Assembly: GCF_002797855.1 (NCBI RefSeq)
Contig: NZ_PGFB01000002.1
Location: 186,001-250,000 of the forward strand
From: Compostimonas suwonensis
GTDB lineage: Bacteria; Actinomycetota; Actinomycetes; Actinomycetales; Microbacteriaceae
Length of the DNA stretch: 64,000 nt
Reading direction: 5' to 3'
Within the stretch, counting starts at the first letter, position 1. Each line of letters begins with the position of its first letter. The notes under the pieces were generated by a model that worked only from the letters and a program-made list of their open reading frames with translations, did not search any database and was not told where the DNA came from. The translations under genes were made by a program, and so were the position numbers. Positions 1-6,966 of this stretch are shown here, one piece after another.

Positions 1-279
1 CAGCGCCTGGCTGCGGGCCTGGGGCCGCTCCGCCGTCGTCTCGCGGAGCAGGCGGGGCACGGTGTCGGCGGCGGGATGCCGGGTCAGCGACCAGGTGAGC
101 ATGTCGCGCACGAAGAAGTCCGGTTCGGTCGCGCACCTCTCGACGAGGATCTCGATGTAGCCGGGATCGGGGTTCGTGCCCGCGGAGAGCGCAGCCTGCA
201 ACCGAGCCGACGAGTCCGGGGAGCCCAGGGCCGCGCGCAGCCGTGCACCCGGGTCCGCCTGGTGTGTTGTCGTCATCAT
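1..279 (-). CDS. HEAT-repeat protein, partial (runs off the left edge)
   Basis: The reading frame starts at 279 (or at the adjacent ATG at 276) and stays open to base 1, so only about 93 N-terminal residues are visible. A strong AGGAGG lies at 285-290, with 5 or 8 bases to the two candidate starts. The visible protein (MTTTHQAD, then short helical segments such as RLRAALGSPDSSARLQAAL and a later MLTWSLTRHPA) resembles the small HEAT-repeat proteins often found with MerR-type regulators in Actinobacteria. HEAT repeats are protein-binding helical hairpins, so the partner is unknown. A MerR-like dyad lies just upstream at 304-324. The family call rests on helix periodicity and recall rather than on a catalytic motif. 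Confidence 0.55.
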   Translation of the reverse strand, partial: MMTTTHQADPGARLRAALGSPDSSARLQAALSAGTNPDPGYIEILVERCATEPDFFVRDMLTWSLTRHPAADTVPRLLRETTAERPQARSQAL

Positions 280-303
280 CACAACCTCCTCCACTCAGCG
301 AAC

Positions 304-324
304 ACCTTCACATCATGTCAAGGT
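304..324 (-). promoter_or_regulatory. MerR-type operator-like dyad
   Basis: On the minus strand the arms ACCTTGAC and GTGAAGGT flank five bases (ATGAT), a 21-bp dyad with one mismatched pair. Directly upstream, TTGACC is repeated, giving overlapping TTGAC boxes at 317-333 that could act as the -35. Dyads of this size beginning ACCTT are typical of MerR-family sites. No MerR gene is visible in the window; it could lie left of base 1. I see no good -10 hexamer. Confidence 0.45.
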
Positions 325-361
325 CAAGGTCAAACACGATCCGAGCCACTACCATCGGCAC

Positions 362-844
362 ATGAGGTCTGACGAGCTCTGGATCGCCGAGGACGGCAAC
401 ATCGATCGGGTCGTACCGAAGGGCCCGCTCGCGCGTTTCGCCAGCTATGCATCGGGAGTGATCGCCCTGCTGCTCGGTCCGGCCCTCATCGTCGTCGTCG
501 TCGCTGTCGGCGAGTTCGGCTGGCCCACGATCGTGGGCGGCATAGCGGTGCTGGTCGTCATCGGCGGTCTCGGTCTGGCCTCCATGGTGTCGACGGCACG
601 CATGCAGAGGCGCGTCGAACGCCTCTCCCAGCGTGGGCGCCCTGCCGTTGCAGAGGTCGTCGCCTCGAAACCGATCCCCCTGGGCGAGGAGACCGGCATC
701 GAGGTGACCCTGCGTGTCAGCGGTGCCGAGGTTCCGTCGTTCCAGATGACTCATCGCGGTATGCCGGGGCAGGTCGACCGCCTCGGGCAGCGATTCCCCG
801 TCCTCGTCGATCCGGCCGACGGCGCCTACCTGCTCGTCCGCTGA
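362..844 (+). CDS. two-helix membrane protein with a C-terminal soluble domain, hypothetical
   Basis: This is a 160-residue protein, divergent from the HEAT-repeat gene. A short charged N-terminus is followed by two hydrophobic segments (about residues 30-50 and 54-76). A soluble tail of about 80 residues follows, with the pattern RGRPAVAEVV ... VTLRV ... RFPVLVDPADG. That tail resembles the small beta domains of uncharacterised actinobacterial membrane proteins (DUF3592-like), in which a PVxVDP turn is common. Function is unknown. The ATG at 362 was chosen because upstream in-frame sequence is poor in protein-like composition and would overlap the divergent regulatory dyad. Confidence 0.6.
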   Translation: MRSDELWIAEDGNIDRVVPKGPLARFASYASGVIALLLGPALIVVVVAVGEFGWPTIVGGIAVLVVIGGLGLASMVSTARMQRRVERLSQRGRPAVAEVVASKPIPLGEETGIEVTLRVSGAEVPSFQMTHRGMPGQVDRLGQRFPVLVDPADGAYLLVR

Positions 845-966
845 ATCCCCCGCCCATCCGACACCGTCTCGTCTCGGGTTTCACGAGGCCTCGGCAGGCC
901 GCTCGCAGACGACGACGGGATGACCGCACCGCGCGTCGACCTCGCGGGGCACCCTAGGCTGAACCA

Positions 967-1839
967 GTGAACAACCGGTCGTCGCAGTCGTTCGCCGCCC
1001 TGCTCGTGCTCGGCGCCGGCATAGCGGCGGAGTCCGGGGCGGCGGTCGCCGTGCTCATCTTCCCTGAGCTCGGGCCGATGGGGGTCGTCAGCCTGCGGAT
1101 CGGTTTCTCCGCGGTGCTGCTGCTCGTCATCGCGCGACCCCGGCTCCGCGGGCGCAGCCGGGCCGACTGGATGACCGTGGTCGGCTTCGGCCTGGTGCTC
1201 GCGGTGATGAACGTCTCCTTCTACCTGGCGATCGAACGGATCCCGCTGGGGGTCGCAGCGACGATCGAGGTGCTCGGCCCCCTCGTGCTGTCGGTCGTGA
1301 TGGGGCGCCGCGCGCTGAGCTGGGTCTGGGCGATCCTCGCCTTCGCAGGCGTCGCGATCCTGTGCGGGGTCGACGTCGGGCGGCTCGACCCCGTCGGCAT
1401 CGCGCTCGCGGTGCTCGCCGGCGTCTGCTGGGCGGGATACATCCTCGGCTCGGCGCGCACGGGCCGGCGGTTCGAGAGGCTCGAGGGGCTCGCGCTCGCA
1501 ATGGCGGTGAGCGCGATCGTGATCCTTCCCTTCGGCATCGTGCTGGCCGGGCCCGCTCTGCTGCGGCTCGACCTGCTGGGGCTCGGACTGCTCGTAGCCG
1601 TGCTGTCGTCCGCGATCCCCTACGGGGTCGAGTTCGTCGCCCTGCGGCGGCTGCCGGAGTCGACGTTCGGCGTGCTGATGTCGCTCGCGCCGGCGACAGC
1701 GGTCGCCGCCGGTTTTGTGCTGCTGCATCAGGCGCTCACGCCACTCGACCTCGTGGCGATCGGCCTCGTCACCGCCGCGAGCATCGGTGCGGTGCTGACC
1801 GGCCCCGAGAAGGCGCCGGTTGCCGAGCCCATCCCCTGA
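967..1839 (+). CDS. EamA/RhtA-type DMT exporter
   Basis: A 290-residue polytopic protein with ten predicted hydrophobic segments arranged as two EamA halves. The first half ends near the FAGVAILCGVD helix and the second near PLDLVAIGLVTAAS. Family members (RhtA, YedA) export amino acids such as threonine and homoserine, or other small metabolites, across the cytoplasmic membrane. The actual substrate cannot be read from the sequence. Translation starts at GTG 967. TAGGCT lies at 955-960 exactly six bases before it and there is no Shine-Dalgarno sequence, which is the pattern of a leaderless actinobacterial transcript. It is followed closely by a small reading frame at 1902. Confidence 0.85.
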   Translation: MNNRSSQSFAALLVLGAGIAAESGAAVAVLIFPELGPMGVVSLRIGFSAVLLLVIARPRLRGRSRADWMTVVGFGLVLAVMNVSFYLAIERIPLGVAATIEVLGPLVLSVVMGRRALSWVWAILAFAGVAILCGVDVGRLDPVGIALAVLAGVCWAGYILGSARTGRRFERLEGLALAMAVSAIVILPFGIVLAGPALLRLDLLGLGLLVAVLSSAIPYGVEFVALRRLPESTFGVLMSLAPATAVAAGFVLLHQALTPLDLVAIGLVTAASIGAVLTGPEKAPVAEPIP

Positions 1840-1901
1840 GCGTGCGAAAGGATCGATGGGATGCCGCGCGGCTTCGTGATCGGCCGCCCGGCTCCTCCAG
1901 C

Positions 1902-2060
1902 GTGACGGCGGAGTTCGACACCCGTACGCCGCACTGGTTCGGGCGCGTCGGCCCCGGCGACGTCGAGTTCCTCTCCCTCTTCGGGCGCCAGGGCGAGCGC
2001 ATCCACGTGCGCGCCGCGCCACCCGGCCGCCTGGGAGGGGCCGCGGCCAGCGAGTCGTGA
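1902..2060 (+). CDS. small conserved-looking protein (52 aa)
   Basis: Reading from GTG 1902 gives a compact 52-residue protein that begins (M)TAEFDTRTPHWFG and continues with GDVEFLSLFGRQGERIHV before a proline/glycine-rich tail. The first 40 residues are balanced in composition, unlike most antisense frames in GC-rich DNA. I recall similar short actinobacterial proteins with a TPHWFG ... LSLFGxQGERxH pattern, but cannot search for them. No cysteine pair, signal peptide or membrane segment is present. No convincing Shine-Dalgarno is visible, although CTCCAGC precedes the start. Function unknown. Confidence 0.45.
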   Translation: MTAEFDTRTPHWFGRVGPGDVEFLSLFGRQGERIHVRAAPPGRLGGAAASES

Positions 2061-2068
2061 GGATGCAG

Positions 2069-2084
2069 GCCCGGTCGACCGGGC
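2069..2084. terminator. palindromic stem between convergent genes
   Basis: A perfect 16-bp palindrome, GCCCGGTCGACCGGGC, lies in the 29-bp gap between the small plus-strand gene (stop at 2060) and the convergent surface-protein gene (stop at 2090). It has no T-tract. It may terminate or punctuate transcription from both sides. Confidence 0.35.
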
Positions 2085-2089
2085 GAGCG

Positions 2090-2617
2090 TCAGCTCCGGA
2101 GGCTGCGCTTCCGTCGCGCGCCCAGCCACATTCCGACGCCGACCAGCACGACGAGCGCGGCGAACCCGCCGATGACGGTGAGCTCGACCGGCACACCCGA
2201 CTGCGCGAGCGGCCCGTCACCGTGGCCGCCCGGCGTCGATGGGGAGGTTCCGGTTCCGCCCGGCGCTGTCTCGCTCGGCTCGGGGGTGGGCGTCGCCGTC
2301 GGGGTGTCCGTCGGGTTCGGGGTGTCGGTCGGGGTCGGAGTGTCCGTCGGAACGGAGGTGCGCTTGGGCACGACGACGCGCACGTCCATCGTGATGGGGT
2401 CGTCTTCGGCCTGGTCGGTGGGCACGGCCTGGTCGGTGGGCACGGATGTCGCCGCCGACACGGCGCTCGCGCCGCCGAGGCTCATGGCCGCGATCAGGAG
2501 GACGGAGGGGAGTATCCGGGTCGTCCTGCGCTTCTGCCCCAGCGGTCGGGAGGAACGCCGCAGAATGCGGTCGATCTCAGCGCGGAGGGTGGATCCAAGA
2601 CGAGACAGTTGCTGCAT
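2090..2617 (-). CDS. cell-surface protein with signal peptide, Thr/Pro linker and LAxTG-like sorting signal
   Basis: From ATG 2617 the protein has 175 residues. A basic N-terminal region is followed by a hydrophobic signal (ILPSVLLIAAMSLGGASAVSA). A low-complexity stretch rich in PTDTPTPTDTP and acidic turns comes next. The C-terminus carries LAQSG, a hydrophobic helix and the basic tail RRKRSLRS. This is the layout of a sortase substrate. Actinobacterial class E sortases recognise LAxTG, and here serine replaces threonine. An upstream in-frame ATG exists at 2662, but neither start has a Shine-Dalgarno. CAATGT seven bases before 2617 would fit a leaderless start. No sortase gene is present in the window, and there is no globular domain to suggest an activity. 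Confidence 0.6.
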   Translation of the reverse strand: MQQLSRLGSTLRAEIDRILRRSSRPLGQKRRTTRILPSVLLIAAMSLGGASAVSAATSVPTDQAVPTDQAEDDPITMDVRVVVPKRTSVPTDTPTPTDTPNPTDTPTATPTPEPSETAPGGTGTSPSTPGGHGDGPLAQSGVPVELTVIGGFAALVVLVGVGMWLGARRKRSLRS

Positions 2618-2720
2618 GGTCACTACATTGTCAGCGCTTGGTTTCGGGAGTGGTGTGCGCATCTGAAGTACGGGTTAACAAGGTGCCGAATCGGCATTCC
2701 CGTCGGCCGATCTCGGCCGA

Positions 2721-4883
2721 TCACCGCGTCGTGAGGATGACGAGCTGCTGGGTCGCCCGGGTCATCGCGACGTAGCGGTCCACGGCGCCCTCGATGCCGT
2801 CGCCGAACGTCTCCGGGTCGACGAGCACGACCAGGTCGAACTCGAGACCCTTCGACAGCTCCGGGGTCAGCGACCGCACACGGGATCCCGGCCCGAACAG
2901 CTCGCCGTCGACCTCGCCGGTGCTGATGACGCAGGCGATCCCGTCGTCGTGCCCGTCGAGCCAGGCGCCGACGATCGAACCCAGCTCGGCCGCAGGCCCG
3001 TGCACGACGGGGAGGCCGCTGCGGCGCACGGATGTCGGCACATTGGCATCCGGGATCACCGCACGGATGACCGGCTCGGCCTCCGCCATGACCTCCTCGG
3101 GCGTGCGGTAGTTGATGCTCAGGGTGGCCAGGGTGACATCGTCGAGCCCGACGCGCTCGAGTCGCTGCCGCCACGACTCCGTGAACCCGTGCCGGGCCTG
3201 GGCGCGATCCCCCACGACGGTGAAGCTCCGTGACGGGCAGCGGCGCAGCAGCATCTGCCATTCCGCGTCGCTGAGCTCCTGGGCCTCGTCGATCACGATG
3301 TGCGCGAAAGGGCCCGCGAGCGTGTCCGGGTCGATGGCGGGCAGCGCCGACTCGTCGTCGAGGGAGTTCTGCACGTCCTGCCCTCGCAGCATCGACATCA
3401 CGAGCATCTCGGAGTCGTCGGATGCGATCAGGTCTCCCACGACCTCGGCCCGACGCTCGCGCTCGGCGGCCATCGCGGCGTCGCGCCGACGTCTGACCCG
3501 CGAGGCCTCCGGGTCGCCGATCCGCTGCCGTGCGGCGTCGAGGAGAGGCAGATCCGACACCGTCCAGGCCCGTGCATCCTCCCGGTGAAGACTCCGGATC
3601 TCCTCTGGGGCGAGCCAGGGAGCGCAGATGCGCAGATAGGCGGGCACCGACCAGAGGTCTCCGACGACGCCGGCCGGATCGAGCAGCGGCCAGGTCTTCG
3701 CGAAGGCGCCCGTCAGCTCCTCGTTCTGCAGCAGCGCCCGGCGCAGCAGATGAGGAGGAACCTCCTCGTCGTCGACCTGGTCGACCACGATGTCGAGGAG
3801 CGCCTCCCAGACCTGCTCGCGCGCCTCGTTGTGCGAGCTGCCCGGGTCGGCCGCGTCGAACGCCTCCGCCCAGTCGGCGGCGCTGAGCCAGACGTCCGCC
3901 CACGGCGTCTCGACCGTCATCCCCGCGGCGGGCGGCCTCTCATAGAACGCGACGGCCGCTTCGATCGCCGTCACGAGACCTGTGGACGACTTCAGCGCGG
4001 CGATCTCCGCATCGGCCTCGATCCCGGCTGCCGCGCCCTCGGCGACGAGATCCCGCAGGGTGCAGATCTGCACGCTCTCCTCCCCGAGGCTGGGGAGCAC
4101 GTCGTCGACGTAGGCCAGATACGCCGGGTGCGGGCCGACGAACAGCACGCCTCCCCCGCCGCGGGAGAGACGGGGGTCGGCGTAGAGGAGGTAGGCGGTG
4201 CGGTGCAGCGCCACGACCGTCTTCCCCGTGCCCGGCCCGCCGTCGACGACGAGCGCGCCGCGTGATCCCGCGCGGATGATGGCGTCCTGATCGGCCTGGA
4301 TCGTGCTGAGCACATCCCGCATCCGCGGCGACCGGCTGCTGCCCAGGCTCGCGATGAAGGCGGACTGGTCGTCGAGCGCGGCGTTTCCGGCGAGCCCCTC
4401 CGCGGTGAAGACCTCGTCCCAGTAGTCGCTCACGCGGCCGCGGGTCCAGCGGTAACGGCGACGGCTCACGAGGCCCATCGGGTCGGCGTGGGTCGCCCCG
4501 AAGAACGGCTCGGCCGCCGGGGACCGCCAGTCGAGCAGCAGCCGGCGACCCGTGCTGTCGCTGAGCCCGAAGCGCCCGACGTACACGGGCTCCGAGTCAT
4601 CCGTGCCGACCATGCGCCCCAGGCAGAGGTCGAGGCCGAAACGGCGCAGGGCGCGCAGACGGGCGGTCAGGCGATGGATCTCCATGTCGCGGTCCATCGT
4701 CTCCTGACCCTCGCCGCCGGGCAGCCTGCGCTCGAGGTCGAGGCGATCGGACAGCTCGGCGATCGACCGCGCGAGGCTCTCCGCGATCGCCGAGAAGTGC
4801 TGTTCGTCGGCGGCGATGAGGGCCGGATCGCCCTTGGCGGCGAGTCGGTCGGGCAGGTCGAATGCGCTGGCGGTCGGAGTCAC
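2721..4883 (-). CDS. helR: HelR-type RNA polymerase recycling motor ATPase (HelD-like)
   Basis: A 720-residue superfamily 1 helicase-like ATPase of the HelD/HelR class. An N-terminal acidic coiled coil (about 25-90) is followed by the family segment DWRSPAAEPFF (about 118-128). Walker A GGPGTGKT is at 215-222, and later motifs include HIVIDEAQELS, SINYRTP and the C-terminal YVAMTRATQQL. HelD proteins bind RNA polymerase and remove it from stalled complexes. In Streptomyces, HelR displaces rifamycins from the enzyme and gives tolerance. I place the start at GTG 4883, preceded by CCGGAG, rather than at a further upstream ATG (4964). The extra 27 codons would run through the promoter and palindrome at 4908-4964. 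Assignment to HelR rather than another HelD class rests on length, the N-terminus and that palindrome. Confidence 0.85.
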   Translation of the reverse strand: MTPTASAFDLPDRLAAKGDPALIAADEQHFSAIAESLARSIAELSDRLDLERRLPGGEGQETMDRDMEIHRLTARLRALRRFGLDLCLGRMVGTDDSEPVYVGRFGLSDSTGRRLLLDWRSPAAEPFFGATHADPMGLVSRRRYRWTRGRVSDYWDEVFTAEGLAGNAALDDQSAFIASLGSSRSPRMRDVLSTIQADQDAIIRAGSRGALVVDGGPGTGKTVVALHRTAYLLYADPRLSRGGGGVLFVGPHPAYLAYVDDVLPSLGEESVQICTLRDLVAEGAAAGIEADAEIAALKSSTGLVTAIEAAVAFYERPPAAGMTVETPWADVWLSAADWAEAFDAADPGSSHNEAREQVWEALLDIVVDQVDDEEVPPHLLRRALLQNEELTGAFAKTWPLLDPAGVVGDLWSVPAYLRICAPWLAPEEIRSLHREDARAWTVSDLPLLDAARQRIGDPEASRVRRRRDAAMAAERERRAEVVGDLIASDDSEMLVMSMLRGQDVQNSLDDESALPAIDPDTLAGPFAHIVIDEAQELSDAEWQMLLRRCPSRSFTVVGDRAQARHGFTESWRQRLERVGLDDVTLATLSINYRTPEEVMAEAEPVIRAVIPDANVPTSVRRSGLPVVHGPAAELGSIVGAWLDGHDDGIACVISTGEVDGELFGPGSRVRSLTPELSKGLEFDLVVLVDPETFGDGIEGAVDRYVAMTRATQQLVILTTR

Positions 4884-4907
4884 GATCCACGATTCTCCGG
4901 CACGACC

Positions 4908-4928
4908 GGGGTCTTGCGGCAAGCCCCC
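4908..4928 (-). promoter_or_regulatory. rifamycin-associated-element-like palindrome upstream of helR
   Basis: A 21-bp palindrome with a single mismatched pair: arms GGGGTCTTGC and GCAAGCCCCC around a central G (plus-strand reading). Its core CTTGCGGCAAG is, as I recall it, the core of the actinomycete rifamycin-associated element (RAE) that precedes rifamycin-inactivating genes and helR. It lies 25 bases upstream of the chosen GTG start, immediately downstream of the putative -10. Confidence 0.7.
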
Positions 4929-4934
4929 TGCTGC

Positions 4935-4964
4935 GCTATAGATTGAAAGTGGCGGGGTCGTCAC
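4935..4964 (-). promoter_or_regulatory. putative helR promoter
   Basis: Minus-strand GTGACG (4964-4959) and TATAGC (4940-4935) are separated by 18 bases, a fair match to a housekeeping promoter. The palindrome at 4908-4928 would cover the transcription start and early transcribed region. Transcription starting here leaves out the long upstream frame and supports GTG 4883 as the real start. Confidence 0.5.
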
Positions 4965-5129
4965 CGCGCAGCAGGTCGAGTGCTCTCCCTGTATGACGTA
5001 CGCATCCGCTCTCTCCGACCGTCCTCTCCGTGCCGATCACCACGTGAGCGTTCTCGCCGAGGCGGCGCTACTCGGCGAGGAGGCCCGCCTGCGCCACCGG
5101 GTACTTCCGTCGCAGGCGTGAACTCGATA

Positions 5130-5167
5130 CTCGATCTATTGACAATCGATAGATATAGATCGAGAAT
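5130..5167 (+). promoter_or_regulatory. promoter with overlapping inverted-repeat operator for the DUF2975/HTH pair
   Basis: TTGACA (5139-5144) and GAGAAT (5162-5167) are 17 bases apart. A perfect 10-bp inverted repeat, CTCGATCTAT (5130-5139) and ATAGATCGAG (5155-5164), touches both promoter boxes, so a protein bound here would block polymerase. The stretch is much more A+T-rich than its surroundings. The likely binder is the HTH protein encoded at 5653, but this is inference from position. Confidence 0.6.
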
Positions 5168-5173
5168 CAATCC

Positions 5174-5653
5174 ATGAATCGTCTTGCCGTTCTCGCTCTG
5201 CGTGTGCTCCTCGTGATCCTCTTCCTCGGGACCCTGCTCACGCAGGCGTGGTACATCCCGCAGTTCGCGGCGAATGCGGCGCAGGCGGTGCCCGAGCTCG
5301 CCTACCTCGCCGTGCCCTACACGATCGTCTGCATCGTGATCGTGGCCTGCGTGCAGGCCGTCTTCGTCGCCATGTGGGCGCTGCTCTCGATGGTGAGGCG
5401 CGGGGCGATCTTCACCGGGCGCGCCTTCCGCTGGGTCGACCTGATCATCGTCGCCGGCATCGTCGCCACCCTGCTCACCTTCGCGATCGAGTTCCATCTG
5501 CTCGGAATCGTGGATGTCGGGCCGCCCGTTCTCGGCGTCGCGATGACCGGCGTGGTGATCGCCGGCGCCGCCTTCGTCTCGCTGATGGTCGTGATGCGCA
5601 ACCTGCTCCGTGCGGCGACGGCGCTCCAGGACGAGCTCGCGGAGGTGGTGTGA
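5174..5653 (+). CDS. DUF2975 family membrane protein
   Basis: A 159-residue protein with four hydrophobic segments: residues about 5-25, 44-70, 88-108 and 118-142. It has the short basic loop typical of DUF2975 (MVRRGAIFTGRAFRWVD). DUF2975 proteins are almost always encoded with a small YozG-like HTH protein, as here. Their function is not established, though a membrane partner of the regulator is likely. The ATG at 5174 lies just downstream of a well-formed promoter, and the stop codon overlaps the start of the regulator gene (TGATG), indicating translational coupling. Confidence 0.85.
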   Translation: MNRLAVLALRVLLVILFLGTLLTQAWYIPQFAANAAQAVPELAYLAVPYTIVCIVIVACVQAVFVAMWALLSMVRRGAIFTGRAFRWVDLIIVAGIVATLLTFAIEFHLLGIVDVGPPVLGVAMTGVVIAGAAFVSLMVVMRNLLRAATALQDELAEVV

Positions 5654-5874
5654 TGGCGATCATCGTCGACATCGACGTCGAGCTCGCCAAGCGCAAGATG
5701 TCGGTGGGCGAGTTCGCGGAGGCCGTCGGGATCACCGTCGCGAACATCGCCGTGCTCAAGAACGGACGCGCGAAGGCGGTGCGCTTCACAACGCTCGACG
5801 CGATCTGCCGGGTGCTCGAATGCCAGCCCGGCGATCTGCTGCGCTGGGTGTCCGACGACCCGGACGACCTCTAG
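5653..5874 (+). CDS. YozG-like Cro/C1-type HTH regulator
   Basis: A 73-residue DNA-binding protein consisting almost entirely of one Cro/C1-type HTH domain. MAIIVDIDVELAKRKMSVGE is followed by the recognition region ITVANIAVLKNGRAKAVR and the family ending LDAICRVLECQPGDLLRW. It is the standard partner of DUF2975 proteins and overlaps that gene's stop codon by one base. It probably autoregulates through the inverted repeat at 5130-5164. The stop codon (5872-5874) overlaps the stop of the convergent broken Pr6Pr gene. Confidence 0.9.
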   Translation: MAIIVDIDVELAKRKMSVGEFAEAVGITVANIAVLKNGRAKAVRFTTLDAICRVLECQPGDLLRWVSDDPDDL

Positions 5875-6629
5875 TCCGATGCCCCCGCGATACCGCTGAC
5901 GGTCGCGGCCGGCCGCTCGGCTCGGGGCCGGTCGCGCACGAGCGAGGGCAGGCGCCGGTCGAGGATCGTGAGCACGGCGGCGATCGCCACTCCGATCACG
6001 AGCACCACGGCGGAGTTGCGCACGGAGTCGGCGAAACCGATCGTCGCGACGTCGAGGAACGGGTAGGGATACCAGCCCGTGACGGCGCCGTGCACGAAGG
6101 TGTAGACGAGCCACAGGAGCGGCTAGATGAACGCCGAGGCCGCCGTTCCCCACGACATACGCGGCCGCGGCCCGAAGACGAGCCAGCCGATCAAGGTCGT
6201 CCAGGGCGCGATGTAGTGGAAGCCGATGGTCGCCACGAAGGCCCAGCCGGTGAGGTGCACAAGAGGCGCGAGGATCGTCTCGTAGACGAGACCCGTGATG
6301 ATGATGCCGAGCAGGGCGTCGAATCGCAGCACTCGCCAGACCGTGCCGTCTGCGCGGACGTTCAGGGCGAGCACGATCGAGGTTCCCAGCACGAAGAGAT
6401 TGCTCTGGATGGTGAAGAAGCTGAACAGGCGCACGAGCCGTGTGGCGAGGCTCTCATCCGCTCCGGTCGAGCCCGAGTTGGCGTCCTGCCCTCCGGTGAA
6501 GATGAGCACGAGCTGGATCACCAGCGCGATCGTCACCACCACCGCGATCCCGCCGAACCAGATCCGGGCTGCGCGAGCCCGCGCATCCTCGGTCGTCGTC
6601 GTCGCCTGATCCGAGATCGACCCGCCCAT
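5871..6629 (-). pseudogene. Pr6Pr family membrane protein interrupted by an in-frame TAG
   Basis: The frame from ATG 6629 (GGGGGAG seven bases upstream) encodes a polytopic protein: MGGSISDQ, a first helix, FFTIQSNLFVLGTSIVL, and FHYIAPWTTLIGWLVFGPRP. At 6125-6123 the codon is TAG. Translation in the same frame then continues through PLLWLVYTFVHGAVTGWYPYPFLDV, the family's most recognisable motif, to a final stop at 5871-5873. The two parts are 168 and about 83 residues and together match a full-length Pr6Pr protein. One base change from TGG (Trp) would explain the stop. There is no frameshift and the downstream part is well preserved, so the mutation is recent or is a sequencing error. Confidence 0.8.
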
Positions 6630-6966
6630 ATCCGTACTCCCCCAGAGGCGGTCCCTCCGCCGGCACCATGTTATTGCCCGGGCGAACGGCTTGCACAGTG
6701 CGGATCAAGCACGCGGAGTAGAATGCTGTCGTGCATACGCTCATCTCGTCCACTCCGCCCTCGGGGCGTCAGGAGGTCGTCGGCGGTCCTTCCGCCGGCT
6801 CGAGATAGCCCGGCCCCCTCGGTGATCGTTTCTGCGCCACTCGGCGCCGTCAGATCCGTCATGTCGTGCTGCCCGTCGGCCGCGATCGCGTGCGGATCCC
6901 CCACCCCGGATTACCCCTTCGTATGCCGTAGCGCTGCGAGGGCTGGACAGTTAGGCGATAACAGCC
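6630..6966. other. 337-bp intergenic region upstream of the EF-G-binding protein
   Basis: The only organised elements I find are TAGAAT at 6719-6724 followed six bases later by GTG 6731, the short frame it would start (6731-6808), and a perfect stem CGGCGG/CCGCCG (6781-6786 and 6792-6797) inside that frame. The rest is GC-rich with no coherent coding frame. No strong Shine-Dalgarno precedes ATG 6967. Confidence 0.5.
6731..6808 (+). CDS. possible leaderless leader peptide (25 aa)
   Basis: GTG 6731 lies exactly six bases after TAGAAT, the arrangement of leaderless genes in this window. The frame encodes 25 residues beginning (M)HTLISSTPP and ending GSR before TAG at 6806-6808, with a 6-bp GC hairpin near its end. 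It precedes a gene related to FusB-type translation factors, where ribosome-dependent attenuation would make sense. Nothing else shows that it is translated, and the upstream -35 is poor (TTGCAC at 6691 would need a 22-base spacer). Confidence 0.3.
   Translation: MHTLISSTPPSGRQEVVGGPSAGSR

Noticed and set aside
4884-4964. Longer helR starting at ATG 4964
   Set aside because: The added 27 codons run through a plausible promoter and the 21-bp palindrome, and GTG 4883 has its own GGAG upstream.
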